A stretch of DNA of 64,000 bases from Streptomyces sp. ISL-1 (GCF_018614585.1 NZ_JAGGOI010000011.1:1-64000), one strand, 5' to 3'. Counted from the first letter of the stretch, positions 8,480 through 17,132 are shown. Notes: generated by a model not told the origin, from the sequence alone. A program made the numbers and translations.

Positions 8480-8677
8480 ACGACCGCCCGGTCGCCTGGC
8501 CAACGCTGCGGGTGATCAGGCCGCTCGCGCGAGCGAGGGCGTCGTCACGGCCAACGGCGGGGCGGTATCTCGTCCAGGAAGAAGGTCCCCCCGGGCTGTG
8601 AACCGCAGCCGCCCTCGATGGGTTTGAGGCTTGTGCCCCCGTTTCGCCGCAAGCGTCCAGGAAGCAGTGAGCCCTGC

Positions 8678-9103
8678 TCACACGACCGGCTGTCCGACGC
8701 CCAGCATGTTCCCCTCGCTGTCGCGGAACCAGGCGCCGCGTTCACCCCTTGCCCCCTTGCTCGGGTAGTTCCCGTCGATCTCGGCGATCCCGTCCCTGGT
8801 CCGCAGCCCGGGCAGGTCGACCTCCTCGAACACCACACCGCGCCGTTCGAGTTCCGACACGACCGCCTCGATGTCGTCGACCTCCCACCCCATCTGAGTG
8901 AAGGTGCCGGGTGACTCTCCCGCGGACTGGAACAGGGCGAAGTCCGCGCCTCCGCAGCGATACAGCAGCCCACCGGGCCGCTCGTCGACCGGCTCGAGAC
9001 CGAGCTGTTCGGAGTAGAACCGCCGGGCTCGGTCCAGGTCCTGGGCGGGGAGCCTGGTCGCCACGCGCGCGTTGTCCAAAATGCCTTTGTCGTCTGCGTT
9101 CAT
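8678..9103 (-). CDS. VOC-family (glyoxalase/bleomycin-resistance fold) protein
   Basis: A 141-residue metal-binding-fold protein with two beta-alpha-beta-beta-beta repeats: ATRLPAQDLDRARRFYSEQL at the N-terminus and WEVDDIEAVVSELERRGVVF in the second half, ending with AWFRDSEGNMLGVGQ, where a Glu near the end is the usual metal ligand. Members act as lyases, dioxygenases or antibiotic-binding proteins; this one is the generic single-domain kind. ATG at 9103 is the natural domain start, but AAGGA is only 1-2 bases from it, so it may be leaderless or start elsewhere. A GNAT remnant lies just upstream on the opposite strand. Confidence 0.85.
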   Translation of the reverse strand: MNADDKGILDNARVATRLPAQDLDRARRFYSEQLGLEPVDERPGGLLYRCGGADFALFQSAGESPGTFTQMGWEVDDIEAVVSELERRGVVFEEVDLPGLRTRDGIAEIDGNYPSKGARGERGAWFRDSEGNMLGVGQPVV

Positions 9104-9171
9104 ATCCTTACTGTGCCGTGAGCAATGGCGAAAGCGCTGGAAGCGAAGGGGCGCGTGCCACGATCTTTGGC

Positions 9172-9429
9172 CCCTTGAAGGGGTTGCGAGTGAAGGCCGC
9201 TCGCTTGGAGCTGCGACTACCCGACGAAGACGGGCCGGCGGAGCCGGCCGACCTGGTGGCGCGGGAAGTTCATCTGCCGGGCGGCAGGCCGTTCCTGACG
9301 CCCTGGACGGAAATACCTCCTGCCTGGCGAGCACGAAACTTGGTGCGAAGCCACTGGCGCCGATTCGGCGCATGGACCCCTGAGGACTGGGCGCTCGAAC
9401 TCGCGGTCTTCGGGTCTGGCGACCATTAA
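9172..9429 (+). pseudogene. Remnant of a GNAT N-acetyltransferase (N-terminal part only)
   Basis: The frame encodes LELRLPDEDGPAEPADLV, then FLTPWTEIPP, RSHWRRFGAWTPEDWALE, followed at once by VFGSGDH and a stop. This matches the first 80 or so residues of a common Streptomyces GNAT family (PWTDAPP, HHWR, WTPEDWxLEFAVF), which normally continue for another 100 residues with the acetyl-CoA-binding core. That core is missing, so the gene is truncated. No clear start or ribosome site remains. Confidence 0.65.
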
Positions 9430-10251
9430 TCGAAGTGATGGGAATTCATGTTCATGTCCCAGGTCGCCCACCTGGTGACCGTGCTCAGCTACGAAGCCAC
9501 GGGTGGGTGCAGGCTCGCACGTCCGCATATCGCCTGAGGTCGCCGAGCTCAACGACGGTGCTATGCCGGGTTCTACCGTTACGCACCGCCTCAACTTCGG
9601 TGGCGTCCACGGCAACCAGAGTTCCTGGATTTCAGCCCTTGGGGCTGTCTGTGCTCATTGGCGGAGTCGGCGAGTGTTGTCGAGCACCTCGCCCGCGTCG
9701 GCCGTTCGAAGTCCATAGGTGAGTGGGAATTGATTCATGACCGGCAGTTTCCGTACGAGCGGCGGCTCGCCCCGAGAAGCCCCATTTGTCACTAAACGGA
9801 CATAAGTAACGTAAAGGGTTCATTAATGTATGAAATTTCGACCTCGGGGTGGGTTGCAGGGCATCCACTTGGCCCGCCAGGGGCCACTGGGCCCACGGCT
9901 TTGACCGAGTCGGCGCTCCAGAAATGCAAGCTGTGCCCGAAAGTGCCCAGCATGGGCAATTCCATCTCCATGCTCCCTGATGTCCGAATTAACGATACTT
10001 GCGCTGATTAGATCCCTCTCGCTCACCGTCCCAAAGCACCCCGTTCCCCCTCATCTGCGGTGATGTGCGTCACGTCTGCGGCGATAGGTGGATGGCGCTG
10101 CCGAGCTCAGTCCCGTTCTACAGAAAGCCAGTTGATTTCCCGCCCGGCGTGGACGACGGCACTTTCCCCGGCCGGAGCTTCCTCTCGGATTGCGCTGTTG
10201 AATTCGGGTCTTGTTCCATCCCACCCATTTCGATTACGGTCACCGTTAATC
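9430..10251. other. Gene-free stretch before the riboswitch
   Basis: About 820 bases with no supported gene. It contains a notably AT-rich patch at 9785-9840 that could be a promoter, and the promoter of the riboswitch-controlled gene probably lies at 10190-10250 (TTGAAT near 10198). The small ORFs have no family resemblance. Confidence 0.4.
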
Positions 10252-10429
10252 CGGGTGGACCGCCGAATCCTGCCGCTATCCGGAAACCGCACTCACACAC
10301 GTACGGCAGGAGCGGGGGACCCAGGAACGCTGCCGATCCGGAAATCCGGAACGGCTCGGGGTGAAGTCGCATTCACACTGCGGCCGGCCATCTCCAGGCC
10401 GAACCCGACAGCTCACCTCGCAGGCGACG
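10252..10429 (+). promoter_or_regulatory. ydaO/yuaA-type c-di-AMP riboswitch
   Basis: The leader carries the conserved blocks of the c-di-AMP riboswitch in the right order: GGTGGACCGCCGAATCCTGC, GGCAGGAGCGGGGGACCCA, CGGGGTGAA, then TCTCCAGGCCGAACCCGACA and GCTCACCTCGCAGGCG immediately before the ribosome site. In actinomycetes this class sits in front of genes for cell-wall-remodelling enzymes (Rpf, NlpC/P60, LysM/SLT proteins) and normally switches them off when c-di-AMP is high. The expression platform should lie between 10400 and the ATG at 10444. The exact 5' boundary is approximate. Confidence 0.9.
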
Positions 10430-10443
10430 GAGAGGAAATCGTC

Positions 10444-11292
10444 ATGCCCGCAAAGGGTAAGCACCGTCGCCCCAAGTCCAGTTCGCTCACCCGGGGTCTC
10501 ATTGCCGCGGGTACGGGTGGAGCCGCACTCGTCCTGCCGGTGATCGGCGCAACCGCTGCCGGCGCGGCGCAGACGGCGACGCAGCCCGTTCTCGCCAAAA
10601 AGGCCGTGGCACCTGCTTTCGCGGCCACCACGCCAGTCCTCGCGAAGAAGGCCAAGCCCACGACCTACACCGTTGTCGGGGGCGACTCCCTTTACCGGAT
10701 CGCAGTCGATCACACCCTGAGCGGCGGCTGGAAGAAGCTGTACAAGGACAACCGGCTGGCCGTTGGTGACAACCCGGCGCTGATTCATCCCGGCCTCAAG
10801 CTGACGGTCGGTAAGAAGGCCGAGGCAAAGGCGCCGGCGGCGTCCGCCGACCGCCCGTCGTCATCGGCTTCCGCCAAGGCGTCGCCCTCTTCCGACCGGG
10901 CCGACCGCTCGAAGCGGCAGAACACACCGTCGAGCGACAACGTGGCCGCCGCCCCGAAGCCCGCGGCCTATTCCAATGACCTCGACGGCTGGATCAAGGA
11001 GTCGCTCGACGTCATGGCCAAGCACGGCATACCCGGCACCTACGACGGCATCCACCGAAACATCATGCGCGAGTCCTCGGGCAACCCGCTGGCCATCAAC
11101 AACTGGGACTCCAACGCAGTGGCCGGAACCCCGTCCAAGGGACTCCTTCAGGTCATCGAGCCAACATTCCTGGCCTATCACGTGCCCGGCACGGCGATGG
11201 ACAGCTATGACCCAGTCGCGAACATCACCGCCGCGTGCAACTACGCCGCCGACAAGTACGGCTCGATCGACAATGTAAACGGCCCTTACTGA
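10444..11292 (+). CDS. Secreted LysM/SLT-type transglycosylase-like cell-wall enzyme
   Basis: A 282-residue exported protein: signal peptide (1-42, KHRR then a hydrophobic stretch ending AGAAQ), LysM peptidoglycan-binding domain (about 74-122, TYTVVGGDSLYRIAVDHT), a Ser/Ala/Lys-rich linker (123-175), and a C-terminal lytic-transglycosylase-like domain (185-282) with the catalytic Glu in IMRESSGNP (Glu210) and GLLQVIEPTF. It probably cleaves glycan strands during growth or germination. ATG at 10444 has GGAGAGGAA upstream. The c-di-AMP riboswitch in its leader ties it to cell-wall or osmotic homeostasis. A large hairpin at 11451-11506 follows. Confidence 0.93.
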   Translation: MPAKGKHRRPKSSSLTRGLIAAGTGGAALVLPVIGATAAGAAQTATQPVLAKKAVAPAFAATTPVLAKKAKPTTYTVVGGDSLYRIAVDHTLSGGWKKLYKDNRLAVGDNPALIHPGLKLTVGKKAEAKAPAASADRPSSSASAKASPSSDRADRSKRQNTPSSDNVAAAPKPAAYSNDLDGWIKESLDVMAKHGIPGTYDGIHRNIMRESSGNPLAINNWDSNAVAGTPSKGLLQVIEPTFLAYHVPGTAMDSYDPVANITAACNYAADKYGSIDNVNGPY

Positions 11293-11433
11293 CAGGCGCT
11301 CCCCGCGGTAGCGCATTGCTGCTCTCGTCTCGATGCCGTGAAACTGACGCCTGGATTGCTGGATGGTGCGGCGGCTCGATGCAGTCGACCGGGCGTGTTT
11401 CGGGGGCGCGGCGAAATGAAGGCATCAACAGCC

Positions 11434-11811
11434 CTATGGACCAGAGCCGATAGGGCACCCCCAGGGTCGTACGCTCAGCGCACGACCCTGGGGGGTTTGT
11501 GCCCTACGGGAGAGCGTTACGGTGCTGGGCTTGAGGTGCGACGGGCGTTGGCACACCTCACACCTCCAGTCGACGGCATCGATCAGAGCCGCGCGCTCGC
11601 GGGCGACGAGTGCCGCGAACTTCCCCGTACCGCACCCCAGATCCAGCACGCGCAGGCTCGCGATGTCGCCAAGGACCTCAAGGCCCGGGCCTGTACCCCA
11701 CAACCCGAAGTCGAGCCGCTCCGGATCCGGGACGAGCGTTCCGCGCTGCAGATGGTGCGTTCCGTAGGCGGTCCACGCCTCGGCGTTCTCCTGCTCGCTG
11801 TCCACGTTCAC
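11434..11811 (-). pseudogene. Truncated SAM-dependent methyltransferase
   Basis: From a GTG at 11811 (AAGGGGGG upstream) the frame encodes SEQENAEAWTAYGTHHLQRG, DFGLWGTGP and the SAM-binding loop RVLDLGCGTGKFAALVARE, all typical for class I methyltransferases of about 260 residues. Just after AALIDAVD (near 11575) the similarity stops; the frame runs on through unrelated Cys/Arg-rich sequence and through the terminator hairpin to a stop at 11434. The rest of the catalytic domain is absent, so this is a 3'-deleted remnant. Confidence 0.72.
11451..11506. terminator. Long two-part terminator hairpin
   Basis: TAGGGCAC (11451-11458) pairs with GTGCCCTA (11499-11506), and inside it CCCCAGGGTCGT pairs with ACGACCCTGGGG around an 11-base loop, giving about 20 bp of stem with a small bulge. 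A short GGGTTTG follows the inner stem on the plus strand. It lies 160 bases after the LysM/SLT gene and, being symmetric, may terminate transcription from both sides. Confidence 0.75.
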
Positions 11812-12009
11812 GGTGCCCCCCTTGTCGTCGGAAGGGATGCCCGGACCCGCATGGCCACGAACCACCCCGAGCAATCGGGCGGGGACCGCTCCGAAGCGCC
11901 GGAGGAATGACGTGGGCACCGCGTGGCCGCGCGGGGCGGAGCGGGTGTTTCTTCGCGTCGGAGTGGCTCCGGTGTGCGTTCCTGTGACCACGGGTGTCAG
12001 GATGGAGCC

Positions 12010-12504
12010 ATGAGTAACGTGTTCTTCGACATCACCATCAACGACGAGCCCGCCGGCCGGATCGTCTTCGCGCTGTTCGATGACGTGGTCCCCAAGACCG
12101 CCAAGAACTTCCGCGAGCTCGCCACGGGCGAGCACGGCTTCGGCTACGAGGGCTCCTCCTTCCACCGTGTCATCCCGGATTTCATGCTCCAGGGCGGCGA
12201 CTTCACCGCCGGTAACGGCACGGGCGGCAAGAGCATCTACGGCGAGAAGTTCGCCGACGAGAACTTCCAGATCAAGCACACCAAGCCGGGCCTGCTGTCC
12301 ATGGCCAACGCGGGCCCGAACACCAACGGCTCGCAGTTCTTCATCACCACCGTCGTCACCGACTGGCTGGACAACAAGCACGTCGTCTTCGGCGAGGTAG
12401 TCGAGGGCCTGGACGTCGTGAGGCAGATCGAGGGCCTGGGCTCGCGTAACGGTGCCACCAAGGCGAAGGTCACGATCGCCAAGTCGGGCGTCGTCGAGGG
12501 CTGA
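12010..12504 (+). CDS. Cyclophilin A-type peptidyl-prolyl cis-trans isomerase
   Basis: A 164-residue cytoplasmic proline isomerase that resembles eukaryotic cyclophilin A more than usual bacterial PpiA/B. Seen: [20 protein letters not shown] with the catalytic Arg, [11 protein letters not shown], and [14 protein letters not shown], where the Trp that binds cyclosporin A in human cyclophilin is conserved. The presence of that Trp predicts drug binding, as known for Streptomyces chrysomallus CypA. The length matches the single-domain family. ATG at 12010 follows GGATGGAGCC. A strong terminator (12541-12574) follows. It faces away from the methyltransferase remnant. Confidence 0.95.
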   Translation: MSNVFFDITINDEPAGRIVFALFDDVVPKTAKNFRELATGEHGFGYEGSSFHRVIPDFMLQGGDFTAGNGTGGKSIYGEKFADENFQIKHTKPGLLSMANAGPNTNGSQFFITTVVTDWLDNKHVVFGEVVEGLDVVRQIEGLGSRNGATKAKVTIAKSGVVEG

Positions 12505-12540
12505 TTCCGTCCGCGCGGCGTCCGCCGCGCGACGTCCGGG

Positions 12541-12574
12541 GCCGGGCGAACCGTCTCTGCGACGGGCGCCCGGC
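12541..12574 (+). terminator. Terminator after the cyclophilin gene
   Basis: GCCGGGCG pairs with CGCCCGGC and, nested inside, CCGTC pairs with GACGG around TCTGC; CTTTGG follows. It begins 36 bases after the stop codon. Another GC-rich hairpin precedes it at about 12509-12534. Confidence 0.7.
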
Positions 12575-13154
12575 CTTTGGCGTACCACCGCGAGCCGCCG
12601 TCCGCGGCCCGTTGCGGTCAGTGCGCGGCTGACTCCGGCCGGTGCCGCAGCTGCTGCCGGACGATGTCGTTATCGCCGCGCGCGGGAAGATCAGGTTGTG
12701 GCTCCAGCCCCGTCGCCGTCCGACAGTAGGGCCAGGAGCTGTTTCGTGTGGCCGGGCAGCTCCACTCCTGCGAGGCCGGTGATGAGGTCCCTCAGCGGCA
12801 CGGGCTGATCGACCAGGACTGCTGCAGGTAGCGGCGCAGGGCCTGGGGGAGATGTACTTCCGCGCCAACAACACCCGCGCCCAGGGCCTGAGCGTGGAGT
12901 TCACCGGCGTGGAGGATCTCGACGTCTCGCTGCAGTTCAGGACCGTTTCCAGCGGAACGCCTCGTCTCTGTGCCTGAGCGCCCCATCTGGCGGCATTCGC
13001 AAACTGAAGCGCTCAGCCCGCGCCGCCGGCATGCGGCAATGCGGCACATGCCGGTTCCGGCTGAGCCTCACCGATGCGCCCATGGGCCGTAGAACGCCGA
13101 GCCCTGCGGTCCTGACCTGCCGCGGCTCGATCGCTCAGCCGCGAGATGGAGTGC
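12575..13154. other. Gap with possible unassigned coding remnants
   Basis: No intact gene in 580 bases. On the minus strand a frame near 12692-12845 reads PLPAAVLVDQPVPLRDLI then LAGVELPGHTKQLLALLSDG before a stop, and on the plus strand near 12850 a frame reads MYFRANNTRAQGLSVEFTG. Both look like protein rather than noise, but I cannot assign either to a family and neither has a start and ribosome site. They may be decayed gene ends. Confidence 0.3.
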
Positions 13155-13880
13155 TCAGTCAGGCTGGCGTGGGGCGCCTCGGCGAGTTTGGGCCAGCCAC
13201 TCCTGTGCCGGCTCGGCGTCGCCGTATTCGTCGTGCCAGTTCCACCATTCGTACGGTGGGGTTTGGGGATAGCCCTCGGGCGAGTCCTCCCATGACTCCT
13301 GCCGCCCGAGCGCGGTGATGTCGAGGTAGCTCCAGCTGCCCCCCATCGCTTCGTCGCCACGGGCGTTGACGAAGTAGGTGCGGAACACACGGTCGCCATC
13401 GCGGATGAATGCGTTCGTGCCGTGCCACTCGTCCACACCGAAGTCGACGTCGAAATCGTCGGTGACGGTGTACCAGGGCATCGTCCAGCCCATCCGCGCC
13501 TTCACACGCTCGATCTCCGGCTGCGGCGCGCGCGACACGAAGACGAAAGTGGTGTCGCGGGCGTTCAGATGGGCGAGGTGGCCGACGTGGTCGGCCACCA
13601 TGGAGCAGCCGCGGCAGGCGTGGTCGGGCCAGCCGAACACGCCGGGCTCGAAGAAGGCGCGGTAGATGATCAGCTGACGACGACTCTCGAACAGGTCGAG
13701 CAGACTCGCCTTACCCTCGGGTCCCTCGAACTCGTACTCCTTCTCCACCGCCAGCCACGGCATCCGGCGACGCTTGGCGGCCATTGCGTCGCGGGCGCGA
13801 GTCAACTTCTTCTCTTCCACGAGCAGCTGCTGGCGCGCAGCCTCCCACTCTTGCAGCGAAACGATCGGGGGTGTCTTCAT
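13155..13880 (-). CDS. DUF899-family thioredoxin-fold protein
   Basis: A 241-residue cytoplasmic protein of the DUF899 family. Seen: LTRARDAMAAKRRRMPWLAV, YEFEGPEGKASLLDLF, FFEPGVFGWPDHACRGCSMVADHV (containing a CxxC pair, the redox-like site) and SYLDITALGRQE toward the C-terminus, all standard for the family. The biochemical role is not established; a thioredoxin-like fold is known. ATG at 13880 is preferred over an upstream GTG because GGAAGG is about 11 bases before it. An AT-rich upstream patch (14008-14040) is probably its promoter. Confidence 0.92.
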   Translation of the reverse strand: MKTPPIVSLQEWEAARQQLLVEEKKLTRARDAMAAKRRRMPWLAVEKEYEFEGPEGKASLLDLFESRRQLIIYRAFFEPGVFGWPDHACRGCSMVADHVGHLAHLNARDTTFVFVSRAPQPEIERVKARMGWTMPWYTVTDDFDVDFGVDEWHGTNAFIRDGDRVFRTYFVNARGDEAMGGSWSYLDITALGRQESWEDSPEGYPQTPPYEWWNWHDEYGDAEPAQEWLAQTRRGAPRQPD

Positions 13881-14235
13881 CGTGAGGTTCACCTTCCAGT
13901 TCGGTCCGAGCTCATGGGCCAGGCCAGGGGTGTGAGCTGGGCGCCGCTCAGCAGGACCCCCTGCGTCCAGGGTCGGCCGTCACCGACACGGGCGCACGCC
14001 TATGCGCGATAAATCAAACATAAGTTCAAATAAATGCATGGCTCCGACGTGGTGCACTGTGACGCCGACCGATAGTTGGCCATCGCCCCGTTTCGACTGC
14101 CCAAGACAGGCCCAAGCGCCTGTCGCAGGCTCGGCCGCTCGTCTTAGTTCGGTGACCCGCGTCACACCCGGCTCCTGTCAGCAATCGGGGCGCCGTCTCG
14201 TTCAAAGGGCACGCGAACGAGACAGGAGCAACGCC
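13881..14235. other. Divergent promoter region
   Basis: About 355 bases with no gene between DUF899 and the FAD oxidoreductase. At 14008-14040 it is AT-rich, with a direct repeat TTTGAAC/TTTGAT seen on the minus strand, likely the DUF899 promoter or an operator. Near 14155-14205 (CGTCACAC, TGTCAGC, CCGTC) are elements resembling ECF41-type promoters ahead of the oxidoreductase, but the spacing does not fit the published consensus cleanly. Confidence 0.45.
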
Positions 14236-15432
14236 ATGAAGCACCGCATCGTCGTACTCGGCGCCGGATATGCCGGGGCCTTCGCCGCCGGAAACCTGGT
14301 TCGCCGGCTCTCCCCCGCCGACACCGAGATCACCGTCGTCAACGCCGTGCCCGACTTCGTTGAGCGGATGAGGCTCCACCAGCTCGCGATCGGCCAGGAC
14401 CTCGCGTTCCGCAAGCTCGCCGACGTATTCGCGGGCACCGGGGTGCGGCTGCGCCTGGCGCGCGTCACCGGCGTCGACCCCGAGCGCCGGACCGTCGCCG
14501 TGACCGGCGAGGACGGCGACGGCGAGCTCGCGTACGACACGCTTCTCTACGCGCTCGGCAGCTCCGTAGCCCACCATGGCGTCCCCGGCGTGGCCGAGTA
14601 CGCCTTCGATGTGACCGGCCGGTCCTCGGCGCTGCGTCTGCGCGAGCGCCTGGCCGGCCTGGGCGAGGGCGGCACCGTGCTGGTCGTCGGTGAGGGGCTG
14701 ACCGGCATCGAGACCGCCACCGAGTTCGCCGAGTCCCGGCCCGACCTCTCGGTCGCACTCGCCGCCCGCGGCGAGCTGGGCGCCTGGCTCTCCCCGAAGG
14801 CCCGCCGTCACCTGCGCCAGGCCTTCGACCGGCTCGGCATCACCGTCCACGAGCACACCGGCATCGAAGCCGTCGGGCCGACACGGGCGATCGCCGACCG
14901 CGTCAACGGGTCGTCCATCCCGGCCGACGTGACCGTGTGGTCGGCCGGGTTCGCCGTGCACCCCATCGCGGCCGCCAGCGGCCTGGAGGTCGCCGAGACC
15001 GGCCAGATCGTCGTCGACCGCACCATGCGCTCGGTCTCGCACCCGGACGTCTACGCCGCCGGTGACTGCGCCTACGCGATCGGCGAGAACGGCCGGCCGC
15101 TGCCGATGTCCTGCGCCTCGGCCGGCTTCACCAACATGCAGGCGACCGCCGCGATCATCGCGCGCCTGACGGGCAGCGAGGTCCCGACCACCGGGCTGAA
15201 GTACCACGGCAACCACATCAGCCTCGGGCGGCGGGACGCGATCTTCCAGATGGTCGACGGGGACGTTCGGTCGAAGTCCTGGTACCTGGGCGGCCGGACC
15301 GCCGCGCGGCTCAAGTCGGGCGTGCTCAAGGGGGCCGGGTGGGGCATCGCCCACCCGACCTTCGGCATGCCGAAGCGCAAGCGCCGCCTGGCCACCGCGC
15401 CTGACCGGACCGGTGTGAGGGTCGCCGCATAG
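14236..15432 (+). CDS. FAD/NAD(P)-dependent oxidoreductase (NDH-2-like), ECF41 partner
   Basis: A 398-residue flavoprotein of the pyridine nucleotide-disulfide/NDH-2 type. Seen: N-terminal FAD site VVLGAGYAGAFAAGNL, a central NAD(P) site VLVVGEGLTGIETATE (about residues 150-165) and the second FAD signature HPDVYAAGDCAY (about 275). There is no redox CxxC, so it is not a disulfide reductase. ATG at 14236 has CAGGAG nearby. The ECF41 sigma gene follows 10 bases later; in this sigma group the linked partner is a carboxymuconolactone decarboxylase, oxidoreductase or epimerase, and this is clearly the oxidoreductase version. The substrate is unknown. Confidence 0.93.
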   Translation: MKHRIVVLGAGYAGAFAAGNLVRRLSPADTEITVVNAVPDFVERMRLHQLAIGQDLAFRKLADVFAGTGVRLRLARVTGVDPERRTVAVTGEDGDGELAYDTLLYALGSSVAHHGVPGVAEYAFDVTGRSSALRLRERLAGLGEGGTVLVVGEGLTGIETATEFAESRPDLSVALAARGELGAWLSPKARRHLRQAFDRLGITVHEHTGIEAVGPTRAIADRVNGSSIPADVTVWSAGFAVHPIAAASGLEVAETGQIVVDRTMRSVSHPDVYAAGDCAYAIGENGRPLPMSCASAGFTNMQATAAIIARLTGSEVPTTGLKYHGNHISLGRRDAIFQMVDGDVRSKSWYLGGRTAARLKSGVLKGAGWGIAHPTFGMPKRKRRLATAPDRTGVRVAA

Positions 15433-15442
15433 GTTGTTCCGC

Positions 15443-16381
15443 ATGGACAGCGCAGCCATCGATCGGTTCGAGGCCAGCCGGGGCCGGCTGGCCTCGCTCG
15501 CGTACCGTCTGCTCGGCTCGGCAGCCGATGCCGAGGACGCCGTGCAGGACACGTTCCTGCGCTGGCAGGCCGCAGACCGCGAACGGGTCGAGGTGCCGGA
15601 AGCGTGGCTGACCAAGGTCGTCACCAATCTCTGCCTCGACCGGCTCCGCTCGGCGCAGGCGCGCCACGAGCGAGCGGCCGGTGCCTGGCTGCCCGAGCCG
15701 CTCCTCGAGGGCGACCCGATGCTCGGCCCGGCCGACACCTTCGAGCAGCGCGAATCGGTGTCCTTGGCCGTACTGACCATCTTGGAGCGCCTCTCGCCGG
15801 TCGAGCGGGCCGTCTACGTCCTGCGTGAGGCCTTCTCGTACAGCCACGCCGAGATCGCCGGGATCCTCGGCATCACCGAGTCCGCGAGCCAGCAGCATGT
15901 CCACCGGGCCCGGATCCGGGTCGCCGCCGAGCGCCGCCGCGGCGGTGAGGCCGACCCCGTGTCCGCGCGCCGGGTCGTCGAGGAGTTCCTCGCCGCCGCC
16001 ACGTCGGGGCGCACCGAACGGCTGGTGGCGCTGCTCACCGACGACGTGACGGCGGTCTCGGACGGCGCCGGACTGGGCAAGCGGCTGTTGCGGTACAAGA
16101 CGCGCGAGCGGGTCGCCTCCTACGTGCGGGCCGGCTTCAAGCCCACGCCGGCGAAGCGGCGGCTGGCCGGCGGCTCGCCCGCGATCCATATCGCGCTGGT
16201 CAACGGCTCCCCGGCCGTCCTCGCCGTGGTCGACGGCCGGGTCGTGGGCGCCGTGGCGTTCGAAGTCAGCGACGGCAAGGTCGCGTCCCTGCGCGGCATC
16301 GCCGCCGCGGACCGGCTCGCGCGCCTCAACGAGGCCTGGCGGCAGCACGAACCCGAGGCGCCGGTCATCAACGTATGGTGA
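15443..16381 (+). CDS. ECF41-group RNA polymerase sigma factor with SnoaL-like C-terminal domain
   Basis: A 312-residue sigma factor. Region 2 (about residues 10-80, SLAYRLLGSAADAEDAVQDTFLRW) and region 4 (about 115-170, SPVERAVYVLREAFSYSHAE then SASQQHVHRARIRV) are intact, followed by a 130-residue SnoaL/NTF2-like extension (ARRVVEEFLAAATSGRTERL onward) that in ECF41 replaces an anti-sigma factor and tunes activity. ATG at 15443 is used; a TTG at 15434 is also in frame. It follows the FAD oxidoreductase by 10 bases, making a two-gene operon in which the sigma factor probably controls its partner's promoter. Confidence 0.94.
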   Translation: MDSAAIDRFEASRGRLASLAYRLLGSAADAEDAVQDTFLRWQAADRERVEVPEAWLTKVVTNLCLDRLRSAQARHERAAGAWLPEPLLEGDPMLGPADTFEQRESVSLAVLTILERLSPVERAVYVLREAFSYSHAEIAGILGITESASQQHVHRARIRVAAERRRGGEADPVSARRVVEEFLAAATSGRTERLVALLTDDVTAVSDGAGLGKRLLRYKTRERVASYVRAGFKPTPAKRRLAGGSPAIHIALVNGSPAVLAVVDGRVVGAVAFEVSDGKVASLRGIAAADRLARLNEAWRQHEPEAPVINVW

Positions 16382-16409
16382 CCAGAGCCACCGGAGCGGG
16401 GGCCGACTG

Positions 16410-17132
16410 TCAGCCCGCGGCGGCGGCCTTCCGCCTGGGGCGGCGCGGCGCGGGAATCTCGGCGTCCTTGAGGCCCTCCGCCCACAGGGAGCGCACATGG
16501 CCCAGGTGCCGGGTCATACACGCCTCGGCGCCCTCCGAGTCACCGGCCAGCATCAGATCGAGGAGCTCCAGGTGCTCCTCGGCAGACGGCAGCAACTGGT
16601 CGCGTTCGTCCAGCGCAGTCAGTCCGTAGAGGCGGGAGCGCTTGCGCAGATCGCCGACTGTTTCGACGAGACGCTCGTTGCCCGTGAGGCCGAGCAGGGT
16701 GAGATGGAACTGGCGGTCGGCCTCCAGATAGCCGATCAGGTCGTGCTCGCGGGCGGCGCGGACGATCTCATCGGCCACCGGCCGCAGCGCCTCCAGGTCT
16801 TTGCGGGAGGCGCTGCGGGTGATCCGGCCGACCATCGGGACCTCGATCAGGGTGCGGATCTCGGTGTACTGGTCGAGATCGCGCTCATTGACTTCGGTGA
16901 CTCTGAACCCTTTGTTCCGTACCGGTTCGACGAGACCTTCGCGGGCCAGGTCGAGCATCGCCTCACGCACCGGGGTGGCGGAGACGCCGAAGTCCTCCGC
17001 GAGCCCTGGCGCCGAGTAGACCTCGCCCGGGCGGAGTTCGCCGGAGATGAGCGCGGCCCGCAGAGCATGAGCCACCTGGTCGCGCAGCCGCTCGCGGGCC
17101 GTGACGAGGTTGCGCTGCTTCAGGTGTCCCAT
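16410..17132 (-). CDS. GntR-family regulator, FadR/FCD subgroup
   Basis: A 240-residue repressor-type regulator. N-terminal winged helix (residues 10-75: RERLRDQVAHALRAALISGE then GLAEDFGVSATPVREAMLDL), followed by an all-helical FCD ligand domain (about 85-220) with the metal-site residues in DRQFHLTLL and SAEEHLELL. ATG at 17132 begins MGHLKQRNL; an in-frame start upstream is less likely. The operator-like AATGTCACGTT (17170-17180) lies 38 bases before the start and a near copy lies ahead of the collagenase gene, suggesting autoregulation and control of the neighbour. The ligand is unknown. Confidence 0.92.
   Translation of the reverse strand: MGHLKQRNLVTARERLRDQVAHALRAALISGELRPGEVYSAPGLAEDFGVSATPVREAMLDLAREGLVEPVRNKGFRVTEVNERDLDQYTEIRTLIEVPMVGRITRSASRKDLEALRPVADEIVRAAREHDLIGYLEADRQFHLTLLGLTGNERLVETVGDLRKRSRLYGLTALDERDQLLPSAEEHLELLDLMLAGDSEGAEACMTRHLGHVRSLWAEGLKDAEIPAPRRPRRKAAAAG

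Noticed and set aside
8545..8640. Segment reading GGTFFLDEI on the minus strand, similar to the NtrC Walker B motif
   Set aside because: No other sigma-54 activator motif lies around it; chance resemblance.
14155..14205. A clean ECF41 promoter (TGTCACA-N16-CGTC) upstream of the FAD oxidoreductase
   Set aside because: Pieces of the motif are present, but no pair has both correct sequence and correct spacing.
14026..15780. 584-codon minus-strand ORF over the FAD oxidoreductase and sigma gene
   Set aside because: It is antisense to two recognised genes; composition is Gly/Ala/Asp/Arg-rich with no family pattern, the usual shadow of high-GC coding.
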